Source of the DNA: Cupriavidus sp. UYMMa02A
GTDB lineage: Bacteria; Pseudomonadota; Gammaproteobacteria; Burkholderiales; Burkholderiaceae
DNA: 64,000 bases
Reading direction: 5' to 3'
Assembly: GCA_001725945.1 (NCBI GenBank)
Contig: LRMT01000042.1
Location: forward strand, 60,258-124,257
The translations under genes and the position numbers were made by a program. Each line of letters starts with the position of its first letter. Position 1 is the first letter of the stretch. Shown here in pieces: positions 38,451-48,012 of the stretch. Below the pieces are notes generated by a model that did not search any database, was not told where the DNA came from, and saw only the letters and a list, made by a program, of their open reading frames with translations.

Positions 38451-39103
38451 ATGTATGCAAGAACCGCCTCACCCGACGCCGCGCCACTGCGCCTGCACGG
38501 CGTCGACCATACCGCCAGACCCACCTGGCGCCTGAAGGAAACCGTCACGTTCTATCGCGACATCCTGGGCCTGCCGCTGATCCACACGATCTCGGCACGC
38601 GGCTGGGGGCCTTCGACGCACCCTGACTTCCTGCACTTCTTCTTCGACAGTGGCAAGGGCAGCACCATCGCGTTCTTCTACTACCTTGCAGTGACGAGCC
38701 TGGAACGATCTCGGGCCGAGACACCCGTCCACCGCTCCCGGACGACCACGTGTTCGACGCCACGCACACGGCCTGGCTGGTCGACACGCAGGAAGAACTG
38801 CTGGCGTGGAAGACGCGCCTCGAAGCGCGTGGCGTGGAGGTGTCCGCGGAGACCGCGCACGAGGTGATCGAGTCGATCTACTTCCGCGACCCGAACGGTT
38901 ACTTCATCGAGATCACGCGCAAGCTGCGGCAACTGGCGGCGGTCGATGCACGGGACGCCGAAACGACGCTGGCCGCCGCCATCGAACTGGAAGACGAAGT
39001 GCGCGCCCGCCACGAGCGCGTGACGTCGATCGACGATATCTGGGTACGCAAGGCCGAGATCCTCGGCCGCCGCCTGAACCTGGGCCAGGAGTGTCACGCA
39101 TGA
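38451..39103 (+). CDS. VOC-superfamily (glyoxalase/extradiol dioxygenase-like) protein, one frameshift
   Basis: About 217 residues. LHGVDHTARPTWRLKETVTF begins with the metal-binding His of a betaalphabetabetabeta module, RDILGLPLIHTIS follows, and ESIYFRDPNGYFIEITRKLR holds the late Glu ligand. A frame break lies near 38690. A C-terminal helical tail follows. VOC proteins include extradiol dioxygenases, glyoxalases and isomerases. In this cluster a ring-cleaving dioxygenase or a CoA-intermediate enzyme is plausible but unproven. The stop overlaps the next start (ATGA). Confidence 0.8.
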
Positions 39104-39372
39104 GCCCGTCCACCTTGCGCATCTTTGTGCTGAACGTTCCCGAGTTCGCATCGCTGACGGAAGCCGCGCGCCGCCTGCCGGCATGCCGCCTCAGCGACCT
39201 TGGCGACTACACCGTGATTGCTTCCGATGATCCGGTCGAGTTCGGGCGGCGGGCCTTGGGCCTGAAGCCCGCTGTCTGGTACGGCCTTTTCACCGGCGGG
39301 CTCGACGGCAGGATCGAACGGTTCGACCGCGACATCGTGCGCATCGTGCCGCGCGATGCCGCGGCGGCATGA
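39100..39372 (+). CDS. small hypothetical protein of aromatic cluster, 90 aa
   Basis: Start ATG 39100 overlaps the VOC gene stop by four bases and the gene ends 15 bp before the CoA ligase, so it is translated as part of the operon. The sequence has an alternating strand/helix pattern (TLRIFVLNVPEFASLTEAAR, CRLSDLGDYTVIASDD, LKPAVWYGLFTGGLDGRIER) with no Cys, signal peptide or membrane segment. I do not recognise the family. Tight coupling suggests a small subunit or accessory protein of a neighbouring enzyme. Confidence 0.7.
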   Translation: MSPSTLRIFVLNVPEFASLTEAARRLPACRLSDLGDYTVIASDDPVEFGRRALGLKPAVWYGLFTGGLDGRIERFDRDIVRIVPRDAAAA

Positions 39373-39387
39373 GTGACGGAGGCCATC

Positions 39388-41083
39388 ATGACCGGCATTC
39401 ATTTCCCGATTGAAGGCGTCGCGTACTGCCCGCCCGCCGACGCCGCGCGCTATTTCAAGTCCGGTGCGTGGGTGGACGACACGCTCGGCGGCGCACTGCG
39501 CAGGACCGCGCAGCGCACACCGGACCAGCCAGCCTTCATCAGCGACGAACGCTCGATCACGTTCGCAGAACTGAACGAACGCAGCGGGCGCCTCGGCGCG
39601 GCGCTGCATCAGGCAGGCCTGCGGCCCGGCGACCGCGCCATCTTCCAGATGGGCACCACGATCGACACGGTTATCGCGCTGATGGGTTGCTACAAGGCTG
39701 GCGTGGTGCCGGTGTGCGCTGTGCCGCAATACCGCGAGGTCGAGATCGGCCAGCTTTCCGAACAGTCCGAGCCGCGCGCCTACTTCGTGCAGGCCGATTT
39801 CAGCGCGTTCGACCTGACCGGCTTTGCCCGCGGCATGGCGCGGCGCCATCCGTCCATCGAGCATCTGATCGTCGCGCGTGGCGGCAGTCCGGCTGCACCG
39901 GGGCCGGTTGCCGAACACGGCATGGATGCCCTGATCGATTCGATCTCCTACGAGCAGGCTGTCGACGTACTGGCCGGGGTGCCGATCGGCAGCGAGGACG
40001 TGCTGAGCTTCCAGTTGTCCGGCGGCACGACGGGCGTGCCGAAGATCATTCCGCGCTTCCATGCCGAGTACATCGGCCATGCGCTCGCCTGCATGCGCCA
40101 GCTCGGCCAGACCCCGCAAAGCCGTCTGATCTGGTCGCTGCCACTGCTGCACAACGCGGGCCAGCTCTACGCGCTGGTACCGGCCGTGGCGGGTGGCATG
40201 ACCACGGTGCTGATGCCGCGCGTCGATATCGCGCGCATGCTGGAGCTGATCGAACAGCACCATGTCACGCATGGCATGTCGATCGGCCCCGTTGCACCGC
40301 AGATGATCGCGTACCAGGATATCGCGCGGCATGACCTGTCGTCGCTGGAGCTGTTCGGCACGATGACGCGTGCTGACGCGCTCGAAGCGCATCTCGGCGT
40401 GCCGTGCTTCAACCTGTTCGGCACGACAGAAGGACTGCTGCTTGGGGCCGGTGCACGCTTTCCCGCCGTGGTGAGGCATCGTACCCAGGGCTTCTCCGGT
40501 TGCCCCGATGACGATATCCGCTTGCTGGTGCCCGGCACGGAAGAGGCTGCAGCGCCTGGAACGCCTGGCGAGCTCTGTTTCCGTGGCCCATCGAGCCTGC
40601 GCGGTTACTACAAGCGCCCGAAGCTACCGCACAGTCACTGACCGCAGATGGATTCGTACGTTCCGGCGACCTCATGACCGAGCACGTGATCGACGGCCAT
40701 CGCTGCTTCGCGTTTGAAGGCCGCCTGCGCGACAACGTGAACCGCGGCGGCGAAAAGATTGGCTCGGAAGAAGTGGAAGCTATGTCAGCCGGCATCCGGC
40801 AGTGGCAGACGCCAAGCTCGTGGCGATGCCGGACCCGCTGTACGGCGAGAAGGGCTGCATCTACGTGATCCTGCGTGCCGGCCAAGTGGCGCTCGATGTG
40901 ACACAACTTGCCGCATTCCTCGTGGAACAGGGCCTTGCGAAGTTCAAGTGCCCCGAGCGTGTCGAAGTGGTAGCCGAGTTTCCGGTGACGCGGGTTGGCA
41001 AGGTCGACAAGGCCGCACTGCGCGCCATGATTGCGCGCCAGCTCGAACGTGAAACCGCAGAATTGGGAAAGGAGTCAGCATGA
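39388..41083 (+). CDS. AMP-forming aryl-CoA ligase / arylate adenylating enzyme (EntE-like), two frameshifts
   Basis: ATG 39388 has GGAGG at good spacing; an earlier in-frame GTG (39373) is less likely. About 565 residues. Motifs: FQLSGGTTGVPKIIPRFHAE (P-loop), LIWSLPLLHNAG, FNLFGTTEGLLLG, GYYK then (shifted frame) SLTADGFVRSGDL, GRLRDNVNRGGEKIGSEEVE, and VTRVGKVDKAALR with the A10 Lys. Frame breaks lie near 40615 and 40785. The pattern is that of 2,3-dihydroxybenzoate/salicylate-AMP ligases. It likely activates a hydroxybenzoate-type acid for the FAD hydroxylase at 41845. The stop overlaps the next start. Confidence 0.87.
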
Positions 41084-41834
41084 GTCGCACCTACCGTATC
41101 GGGCAGATCGTGCCCAGCTCCAACACGACGATGGAGACCGAGATTCCCGCCATGCTGCGCGCGCGGGAGCAGCTCCTGCCGGAGCGCTTCACGTGTCATT
41201 CGAGTCGCATGCGCATGCACCGCGTGGTGCGCGAAGAACTGGAAGCGATGAATCGCGAAGCCCTGCGCTGCGCCGCGGAACTGGCCGACGCACGCGTTGA
41301 CGTGATGAGCACGGCCTGCCTGGTCGCCATCATGGCCATGGGCCCCGGCCATCACCGCCAGGTAGAGCAGGACTTGCTGCGCGTGGCGCGAGAGAACCAC
41401 TGCGATGCGCCAGTCATGACATCGGCTGGCGCACTGGTCGCAGGCCTGAAATCGATGGGCGCACGCCGCATTGCGCTGATGGCGCCCTACATGAAGCCGC
41501 TGACCGAGGCCGTGGTCCGGTATATCGAGCATGAAGGCATCGAAGTCCTGGACGCGTTGTCGTTCGAGATCCCCGACAACCTCGAGGTCGGCCGTCGGAT
41601 CCCATGCAGTTGCTCGATGACATCAGGCGCCTGAACACCGCCAACGCCGACGTCGTCGTGCTGTCGGCCTGCGTGCAGATGCCGTCGCTGCCGGCCATCC
41701 AGGCCGCGCAGGATGCCATCGGGATCCCGGTCACGTCCACCGCCGTCTGCACGGTGCGCCAGATGCTGGAGCACCTGGACCTGGCACCCATTGTCCCCAA
41801 CGCCGGTGCGGCCCTGGCACCGGAGAGCAAGTAA
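41080..41834 (+). CDS. maleate cis-trans isomerase-like Asp/Glu racemase-superfamily enzyme (NicE-like), one frameshift
   Basis: About 250 residues. YRIGQIVPSSNTTMETEIPA, CHSSRMRMHRVVREELEAMN, STACLVAIMAMG with the first catalytic Cys, TSAGALVAGLKSMGARRIAL, APYMKPLTEAVV and LSACVQMPSLPAIQAA with the second catalytic Cys closely follow NicE, the cofactor-free maleate isomerase of nicotinate degradation (recalled sequence). The frame shifts near 41600 (EVGRRIP / PMQLLDDIRR). The reaction would turn maleate into fumarate. This implies that the cluster's ring-cleavage branch ends in maleate. The start overlaps the ligase stop by four bases. Confidence 0.85.
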
Positions 41835-41844
41835 GAGGCTTACC

Positions 41845-42997
41845 ATGAATGTCGTCGTCATCGGAGGCGGGCCCGCGGCCTGTACTTCTCGCTGCTGCTC
41901 AAGCAGCGGCATCCTGAAGACCATATCGTCGTGCACGAGCGCAACGAAGCTGGCGCCACGTATGGATGGGGCGTCGTGTTCTCGGACATCGCGCTCTCGT
42001 TCCTGCAGGACGCCGATCCGGCGTTCTTCAGCAAGTTCACCGCGCACCATCAGCGATGCGACCATATGGAGGTCATCCACCGTGGCGTGGCGGTGCCGCT
42101 GCGCGGCAACCATTTCTCGCGCACCTCGCGCATCGGCCTGCTGCGCGTGCTGCAGGATGCGTGTGCCGAAGCCGGGGTCGAGATTCGCTACGGCAGCCGC
42201 GTGAACGATCCGGCGGAGCTGCCCGACGCCGACCTGATCGTGGCGGCCGACGGCGTCAACAGCGAAGTGCGCACGCGGCTCGCGGAGCATTTCAAGCCGA
42301 GCTTCGAGGTGCGCCGCAACAAGTTCGCGTGGTACGGCACGCATCAGCTCTTCCATCCGGTTTCGCTGATCTTCCGCGAGACCGAGTACGGCGTGTTCAT
42401 CGCTCACTCGTACCAGTACAGCCATGAACTGTCGACGTTCCTGGTGGAGGTGGACCCCGATACCTGGCATCGCGCCGGACTGGACACCGCGACCGAGGAG
42501 GAGAGCCGCGCGTCTGCGAGAAGGTGTTTGCCGATGACCTCGGCGGCCATTCGCTGCTCGGCAATCGCTCGAACTGGTTCCAGGCCAGCGTGGTGCAGAA
42601 CGAGCACTGGTCGCACGGCAAGGTCGTACTGCTCGGCGATGCGCTGCGCAGCGTGCATTTCTCGCTGGGCTCGGGAACCGCATGGCCATGCAGGACGCCA
42701 TCGCGCTGTGCGACGCGGTTTGCGCACACCGCGACGATGTGCCGGCCGCGTTTCGGGCGTCGAAGATTCACGCCGCGACGCGTCGGCGAAGTTCCAGGAT
42801 GCAGCCCGCCGCAGCCTGGACTGGTACGAGTCCGTCGACCGCAAGATGAAGCTCGACCCGGTCGCGTTGCCTATGACTACATGCTGCGCACCGGCCGCGT
42901 GACGCATGAAGACCTGCGCGAGCGCGATCCGGAATTTATCGCCCGCGTAGAGGCGGGAGACTACCACCATCCCGCCGTGGATCCGGCCTCGGTTTAG
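41845..42997 (+). CDS. FAD-dependent aromatic hydroxylase, salicylyl-CoA 5-hydroxylase / anthraniloyl-CoA monooxygenase-like, about five frameshifts
   Basis: MNVVVIGGGPA starts the FAD Rossmann motif; after a shift near 41880 the protein runs GATYGWGVVFSDIALSFLQ, SRIGLLRVLQDACAEAGVEI, DLIVAADGVNSEVRTRLAEH (DG motif), FAWYGTHQLFHPVSLIFRET, HGKVVLLGDALRSVHFSLGS (GD motif) and the tail HEDLRERDPEFIARVEAGDY. Further shifts occur near 42510, 42680, 42765 and 42865. The GWGVVFSD and HFSLGSG blocks are characteristic of CoA-ester hydroxylases rather than PobA. It would hydroxylate the aryl-CoA made by the preceding ligase using NAD(P)H and O2. The high density of breaks means the copy may be inactive or badly sequenced. 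Confidence 0.8.
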
Positions 42998-43077
42998 CCG
43001 CGCGCCGCAGCGCGAACCACGTAGTACCGCACAAGCCGGAGCATAGCGGCTGTGCGCCGCCTTTCCCAGGAGACAAA

Positions 43078-44491
43078 ATGACCGCCCCATCCGCCCCCAA
43101 AGATGTGGCGCGACCGCGCACGTGCGCGCCGCCGTCAACGTACGAGAGTTCATCGACACAGCACGGCTTTCGCCCTTGCAGTTGCGCATCATGCTGCTGT
43201 GTTTCGCCATCGTCGCCCTCGACGGCTTCGATATCGCCATCATCGGCTTTCTTGCGCCGCATATCCGCGGCGAGTGGTCGCTGTCCATGGTGGCACTGGG
43301 GCCACTGTTCTCGGCCGGATTGCTTGGGCTGATGGCCGGCGCCTTCCTGTGCGGGCCCATGGCCGATCGCATCGGGCGCGTCGCGTGCTGCTCCTGTCGG
43401 TGGCGTGGTTCGGCGCGGCATGCCTGGCGTCTGCGGCGGCCTCCGGTATTGGATGGCTGATTGCACTTCGCTTCCTCACCGGGCTCGGGCTCGGCGGCGC
43501 CATGCCCAATGCCATTACGCTGACGGCGGAATTCAGCCCTTCGCGCCGGCGTGGAACCTTGCTCACGGTAATGTTCTGCGGGTTCTCCCTTGGTTCGGCA
43601 TTGGGTGGGCTGGTGACTGCCTATCTGATCGAGCATGCGGGGTGGCGCGGCGTGCTGGCGCTGGGCGGGGCGCTCCCTCTGTTGTTGCTGCCGGTACTGG
43701 CGTTGGCATTGCCGGAGTCGGTTCGTTACCTGGCGACACGCGAGGGCACGCAAGCGCGGATCGCGGCCATCCTGGCCCGCATCGATGCGGCACGGATCAC
43801 GCCAGACCTTCGCTATGTTACCGACGAGCCGGATGGCCCCGCCTCGCCGGTCGGCCAGCTCTTTGCGCCCCGCTATCGGATGGGAACGCTGTGGCTCTGG
43901 ATTGCATTCTTCTGCAGCCTGCTATTGCTTTACCTGATGATCAACTGGCTGCCGATCCTGGTGCAGCGCAGTGGCCTCTCGCTGAAGGAGGCGTCGATGC
44001 TGGCAGGGCTGCTGCAGGGCGGCGGCGTTGTCGGCGCCATCGTGCTGGGCATGCTGCTCGACAAGTTCAATCCCTACATCGTGGTTGCCAGTGCTTACAC
44101 GCTTGGGGCCATTGCGGTGGCATGCCTGGCATCGGTGAGTGCACCCATGGCAATGGCGGCGTCAATCTTCGTCACGGGCTTTTGCGTCAGCGGCTCGCAG
44201 GTCTGCGCCAACGTGCTGGCGTCGGCGTTCTATCCAACCACAAGTCGTGCGACGGGCGTGGCATGGGCGCTCGGCATAGGACGGGTCGGTGCTATCGGGG
44301 GCTCGCTCGGTGGCGCGTTCCTGCTGTCGGCAGGCTGGAGCAACGCAGCGCTGTACTTGCTCCTGGCGATACCTGCAATGGTGGCGGCAATCGGCATCTA
44401 CCTGACGGGGCGCGTTCAGCTTGTGCCCGCTGACCGTGATGGCGGGCCGGATTTTGCGCGGGCCGATCCCGCCGCGCAACTTCTCGATTAA
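43078..44491 (+). CDS. MFS aromatic acid:H+ symporter (AAHS family, PcaK/BenK-like), two frameshifts
   Basis: ATG 43078 follows AGGAG. After a shift near 43115: VREFIDTARLSPLQLRIMLL, then the AAHS signature VALDGFDIAIIGFLAP, GPMADRIGR (A-motif), and after a second shift near 43380 the remaining transmembrane segments, GLGLGGAMPNAITLTAEFSP and PTTSRATGVAWALGIGRVGA. About 12 hydrophobic segments in 471 residues. The Asp in the first helix and the DR loop are characteristic. It imports an aromatic acid with protons across the inner membrane, presumably the ligase substrate. Last gene of the cluster. Confidence 0.88.
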
Positions 44492-44592
44492 GCCATGCAT
44501 AGCGACAGATGGGGCCTGCGTGGCGTCGAGGCGCGTCTCGCCAGCCACTTCCGCGCGGCAACGAAATGACGGGGAAAATCCCCCTCATTTCC

Positions 44593-44681
44593 GACGTAAG
44601 GGAAGCTGGCCTTTCCACTAGACTTCACTCCGTCAACTCTGCTACGCCCGCGTGCCACCCTGGCAACGCGGGTTCTTTTTT
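44593..44681 (+). ncRNA. candidate small RNA / repeated intergenic element, copy 2
   Basis: Starts GACGTAAG (44593-44600), has TAGACT near 44619-44625, CTGCTAC at 44640-44645, and a terminator in which CCCGCGT (44647-44653) pairs with ACGCGGG (44666-44672) before TTC and six T residues. Element 35465-35554 shares the same ordered blocks with total length differing by one. It lies 100 bp after the MFS gene stop, so its hairpin may also terminate that operon. No independent promoter was identified with confidence. Confidence 0.45.
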
Positions 44682-45000
44682 GTGATGGCGGCCTGATTTG
44701 AGATGTCGCAATCGATCGTCGGCAAAGCCTTAGCGGACTTTCCAGTCCTGGCCGTCATAGCCATCGCTGCCCAATCCCTCTGTTGACCGACGTTGCTCTG
44801 CGGATCGGTATCAGATTGTCGACCTCATCATTCGCGCACCGCGTCGATTGTGGGGGGGCACCGCGTCATCGACTCGATCGGGTGATGACAGGTCGGTCAG
44901 CGGCGGAGCATAGTCTTCTCCATCTTCAGTACTGTGACTTCAGGGAGTTCGTCGAAAGTCCGGTATTGAGGAAGCAAGGGTCCACAACGCAGTATTCAAA
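44682..45000. other. intergenic region, nothing recognised
   Basis: No open frame with coding character, RNA or repeat was seen between the candidate RNA and the acetyltransferase gene. A promoter for the latter is presumably here. Confidence 0.5.
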
Positions 45001-45443
45001 ATGATAAGAGACGTTCGACTCCGTGCGGCTTCAGAGAAAGACATGCAAGGCATTGCGCAGGTACTGGAGGCTTGCGGCCTCACGCTCGTCGACGCTGGCG
45101 AGGTGAGCAGGCTTTACCACGTGGCAGAGTTTGAGCGGCGGATTGTCGGCTGTGCCTATGGGGAACAACACGGCCGCACGTTAGCCATCCATACGGTTGC
45201 CGTATTGCCGGAGTTTCGCGGACGCTGGCTGGCTACCTACATCGTCAGCGCGCTGCTGATGAGAGCACGCGCGGGCGGCTGCCTGAATGCGACGGTGCTG
45301 ACGAACGAGCATCCAGCTTCTTCGCCCGACATGGTTTCACATTGACCTCCGTCGACAACCTCGTACGAGAGACGCAATTGTCCCTGAACCTGTTGCGCAG
45401 CTTTGGGGCCCGAACCCACTATATGGCGCGCCAGTTGAACTGA
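45001..45443 (+). CDS. GNAT-family N-acetyltransferase (amino-acid acetyltransferase / ArsN2-like), one frameshift
   Basis: About 147 residues once a shift near 45310 is crossed. IRDVRLRAASEKDMQGIAQV and GLTLVDAGEVSRLYHVAEFE open the fold; LAIHTVAVLPEFRGRWLATY is the acetyl-CoA-binding motif A region, with the usual RGxG-type loop weakened to RGRWLA. The C-terminus (FARHGFTLTSVDN ... THYMARQLN) resembles ArgA-like and arsenic-resistance GNATs. No ars gene is nearby, so the acceptor is unknown. Monocistronic. Confidence 0.75.
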
Positions 45444-45649
45444 GCCTGGCGGACGCATGTTCCACGGGCGCTTTGTCTACAGGACATCCAGTTCGTCGTC
45501 GGCACCCCCTTGCCTGGGCGCTTCGAGCGCCGCGTGATGCGGCATGCACCTTGTGCCGGTCTCCTCACCTGGAGTTTCAGGCGGCTGACCGCCACAAGGA
45601 AAGAGAAAGCGTTGCCACCGCGCTGAGTCAGTGAGCAGTCGGGCCGGAC

Positions 45650-46216
45650 TCAGCGCCGCACCAGCGCGACAACGTAGCTGCAGGGCTTGCTGCCCGGATT
45701 GGAGAATGTGCATGGCGCCGGCGGGCCAAGCTGCAGGCAGTCACCGGCATCGAGTGCGTGCGTGATCTCGCCTTCCTCGAACACCAGTGAGCCGCTGCGC
45801 ACCCAGATCTGCTGGTGCATGAACGTGAACGCGGATGAGGGGTACGAGACACGCGCCTTCGCGGGCAGCGTCACCTCCACCAGCTCGAGCATGCTGCCGC
45901 TGCGCGGCGATACCGCACGGCGGGTATAGCCGGTCTCCGGATCCGTCCAGACCGGCTGGTCCGCGGCGCGGCTCAGGCGCGCCCCGGCCTGTTCGGCGCG
46001 CGCGAGCAGCATCGACAGCGGCAGGCCAAAGGCTCCGGAAAGTTTTCCCAGGACGGTCGCGGTGGGGCTGGCTTCGCCGCGCTCGATCTTGCTGATCATG
46101 GCCTTCGAAACACCGGAATGTTCCGCCAGTTCCGAAAGCGACCATTCGCGCGATTCGCGCTCGATGCGCACGCGCGTGGAAATGGCGAACGTGGGGTCCT
46201 GCAGCGGTTGATTCAT
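45650..46216 (-). CDS. XRE-family regulator with C-terminal cupin domain
   Basis: 188 residues, intact. The N-terminal helix-turn-helix is ISTRVRIERESREWSLSELA, HSGVSKAMISKIERGEASPT, LSGAFGLPLSMLLAR; the C-terminal small cupin is SGSMLELVEVTLPAKARVSY, HQQIWVRSGSLVFEEGEITH, DAGDCLQLGPPAPCTFSNPG. This PuuR-like architecture usually senses small polar metabolites. It is divergent from a phosphinothricin-type acetyltransferase gene; palindromes at 46252-46269 between them are the probable operator. Regulation of the acetyltransferase is inferred from the arrangement. Confidence 0.9.
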   Translation of the reverse strand: MNQPLQDPTFAISTRVRIERESREWSLSELAEHSGVSKAMISKIERGEASPTATVLGKLSGAFGLPLSMLLARAEQAGARLSRAADQPVWTDPETGYTRRAVSPRSGSMLELVEVTLPAKARVSYPSSAFTFMHQQIWVRSGSLVFEEGEITHALDAGDCLQLGPPAPCTFSNPGSKPCSYVVALVRR

Positions 46217-46251
46217 GCGTGCCTGGCAATGACGGCCGGTCGCTGGCTGTT

Positions 46252-46269
46252 GTGTATGTACACTATAGT
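46252..46269. promoter_or_regulatory. overlapping palindromes, predicted XRE-cupin operator
   Basis: GTGTATGTACAC (46252-46263; 5-bp arms, 2-bp centre) overlaps ACTATAGT (46262-46269). They occupy the centre of the 96-bp space between the divergent regulator and acetyltransferase genes. Confidence 0.45.
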
Positions 46270-46312
46270 AGACGATCGGCTATTATGTGGGAAGCCATAC
46301 TGGAGAGCCGCA

Positions 46313-46846
46313 ATGAATATCCGCGACGCGGGCCCGGACGACATGCCGGCCGTCACTGCCATCTACAACGAAGCTGTCGAAACCACGACCGCGATCTGGA
46401 ACGACACGCCCGTCGATACGGCGAATCGCATCGAGTGGCTCGCCGCGCGCCGCAAGTCGGGCTACCCGGTGCTGGTCGCGGTCGACGATGATGCCGGTGT
46501 GGTGGGCTATGCCTCGTTCGGCGACTGGCGCGCGTTCGACGGCTACCGGCACACCGTGGAGCACTCCGTGTATGTCCGCTCGGACCAGCGCCGCAAAGGC
46601 GTCGCCGAAGCGCTCATGAAGGTGCTGATCGACCGCGCGCGCGAACTCGGCAAGCACGTCATGGTGGCGGCCATCGAGGCAAAGAATGGCGGTTCCGTCC
46701 GCCTGCACGAAAGACTCGGCTTCAGGCACGTCGGGCTGCTTCCCGAAGTCGGGACCAAGTTCGGGAAGTGGCTCGATCTTGCGTTCATGCAGATCCTGCT
46801 CGACCAGCGGTCGCAGCCCGATCTGGACCCATCCGTCAGCCAGTGA
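46313..46846 (+). CDS. phosphinothricin/methionine-sulfoximine-type GNAT N-acetyltransferase
   Basis: 177 residues from ATG 46313. [80 protein letters not shown] (acetyl-CoA loop QRRKGVA) and [20 protein letters not shown] are strongly typical of Bar/Pat/MddA. In non-producing bacteria these enzymes usually detoxify methionine sulfoximine or sulfone analogues in the cytoplasm. Divergent from the XRE-cupin regulator; 3' end overlaps the convergent nitronate monooxygenase gene by 11 bp. Confidence 0.92.
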   Translation: MNIRDAGPDDMPAVTAIYNEAVETTTAIWNDTPVDTANRIEWLAARRKSGYPVLVAVDDDAGVVGYASFGDWRAFDGYRHTVEHSVYVRSDQRRKGVAEALMKVLIDRARELGKHVMVAAIEAKNGGSVRLHERLGFRHVGLLPEVGTKFGKWLDLAFMQILLDQRSQPDLDPSVSQ

Positions 46847-47944
46847 TGGCGTTCAGTGCCGCAATCGTGTCCCTCAGCTCTGCCTTCAGTCGGGCGACCA
46901 GTTCGGTGGCGGGGAGCTGGCGCGCCAGCGGTGCCGCCTGTCCCGCCCACTGCGCGGCGTAGTCGCTGTTGCCCTTCGCCTTGGCCGCGGCGTGCAGGGC
47001 CTTGCCGGCGTCGTACGTGGTCGGATAGTCGGGGATGGCCGGCGCATCGGGCGACTCGCCCAGTTCCGTGAGGCGGTTCGCGAAGCCACGTGCCGCGCGG
47101 CCCGAGATGGCCCGCGTCAGCGTGGTCGGCCGGGCGGGCTGCGCGGAGAATGCCGCGCGATAGGCCGCATCGGCCGATGTTTCCTCGCAGCCGACAAAGG
47201 CCGTGCCCAGTTGCGCGGCCTGCGCCCCGAGCGCCAGCACCGCGGCAATGCCGGCACCGTCCATGATGCCGCCAGCGGCGATCACCGGCAGGCGGGTATG
47301 CCGGACCAGGAGGCGTACCAGCGCCAGCGTGCCGAGGCCCTCGTCGTAGCGGGCGGGGTCGAAGACGCCGCGGTGTCCGCCCGCCTCGATGCCTTGCGCC
47401 ACGATGCGTCGATGCCCGCGGCTTCGATCTGGCGGGCCTCCTGCAACGACGTGGCACTGGCCAGCAGCACGATGCCTGCGGCGTGCAGTGCATCGATCTT
47501 CTCTTGCACGGGCAACCCGAAGTGGAAGCTGACCACCGCCGGCTTTTCCTCGAGCAGCATCTGGAACATGGCTTCATCCACCGCAAAGCTCTTGTAGATC
47601 TCGCGCAGGCTTGAGGGGGGGCTAGCGCCGTATTCAGCGAATCGCGGCGCGAGATAGTCGAGCCAGGCCTTCTCGCGCGCGGCATTTGCCACCGCGGGCA
47701 CGTGACAGAAGACGTTGATGTTGAACGGCTTGCCAGTCAGCGCGCGCGTCTCGCGGATGGCCTTGCGCGCGCCTTCCGCATCCATGGCGCCGACGCCGAG
47801 CGAGCCGAGTCCGCCGGCTTCCGACACGGCAGCGGCCAAGGCCGGGGTGCTGACGCCCGCCATCGGCGCCTGGATGATTGGCGTGGCGATGTTGAGTATC
47901 GAGAGCAGGCTGCGGCCGTTGCCGGAGCGCGATGTGGTGTCCAT
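46836..47944 (-). CDS. nitronate monooxygenase (FMN, 2-nitropropane dioxygenase family), one frameshift
   Basis: About 369 residues. [20 protein letters not shown] and [20 protein letters not shown] at the N-terminus, [33 protein letters not shown], then after a shift near 47410 [20 protein letters not shown] with the catalytic-base His, [20 protein letters not shown] and [20 protein letters not shown] for the FMN phosphate. The enzyme oxidises alkyl nitronates (for example propionate 3-nitronate) to carbonyl and nitrite. Single gene. Confidence 0.9.
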
Positions 47945-48012
47945 GTCAGAGATCCCCTGTTGAGGTCGGTGGTGTACTCAGAGCCGGCGAACGCCTTGTC
48001 GTGTTGCCATGC

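Noticed and set aside
37030..38487. 485-residue open frame on the minus strand
   Set aside because: Antisense of the alpha/beta-hydrolase gene, which shows the catalytic elbow and is in operon context.
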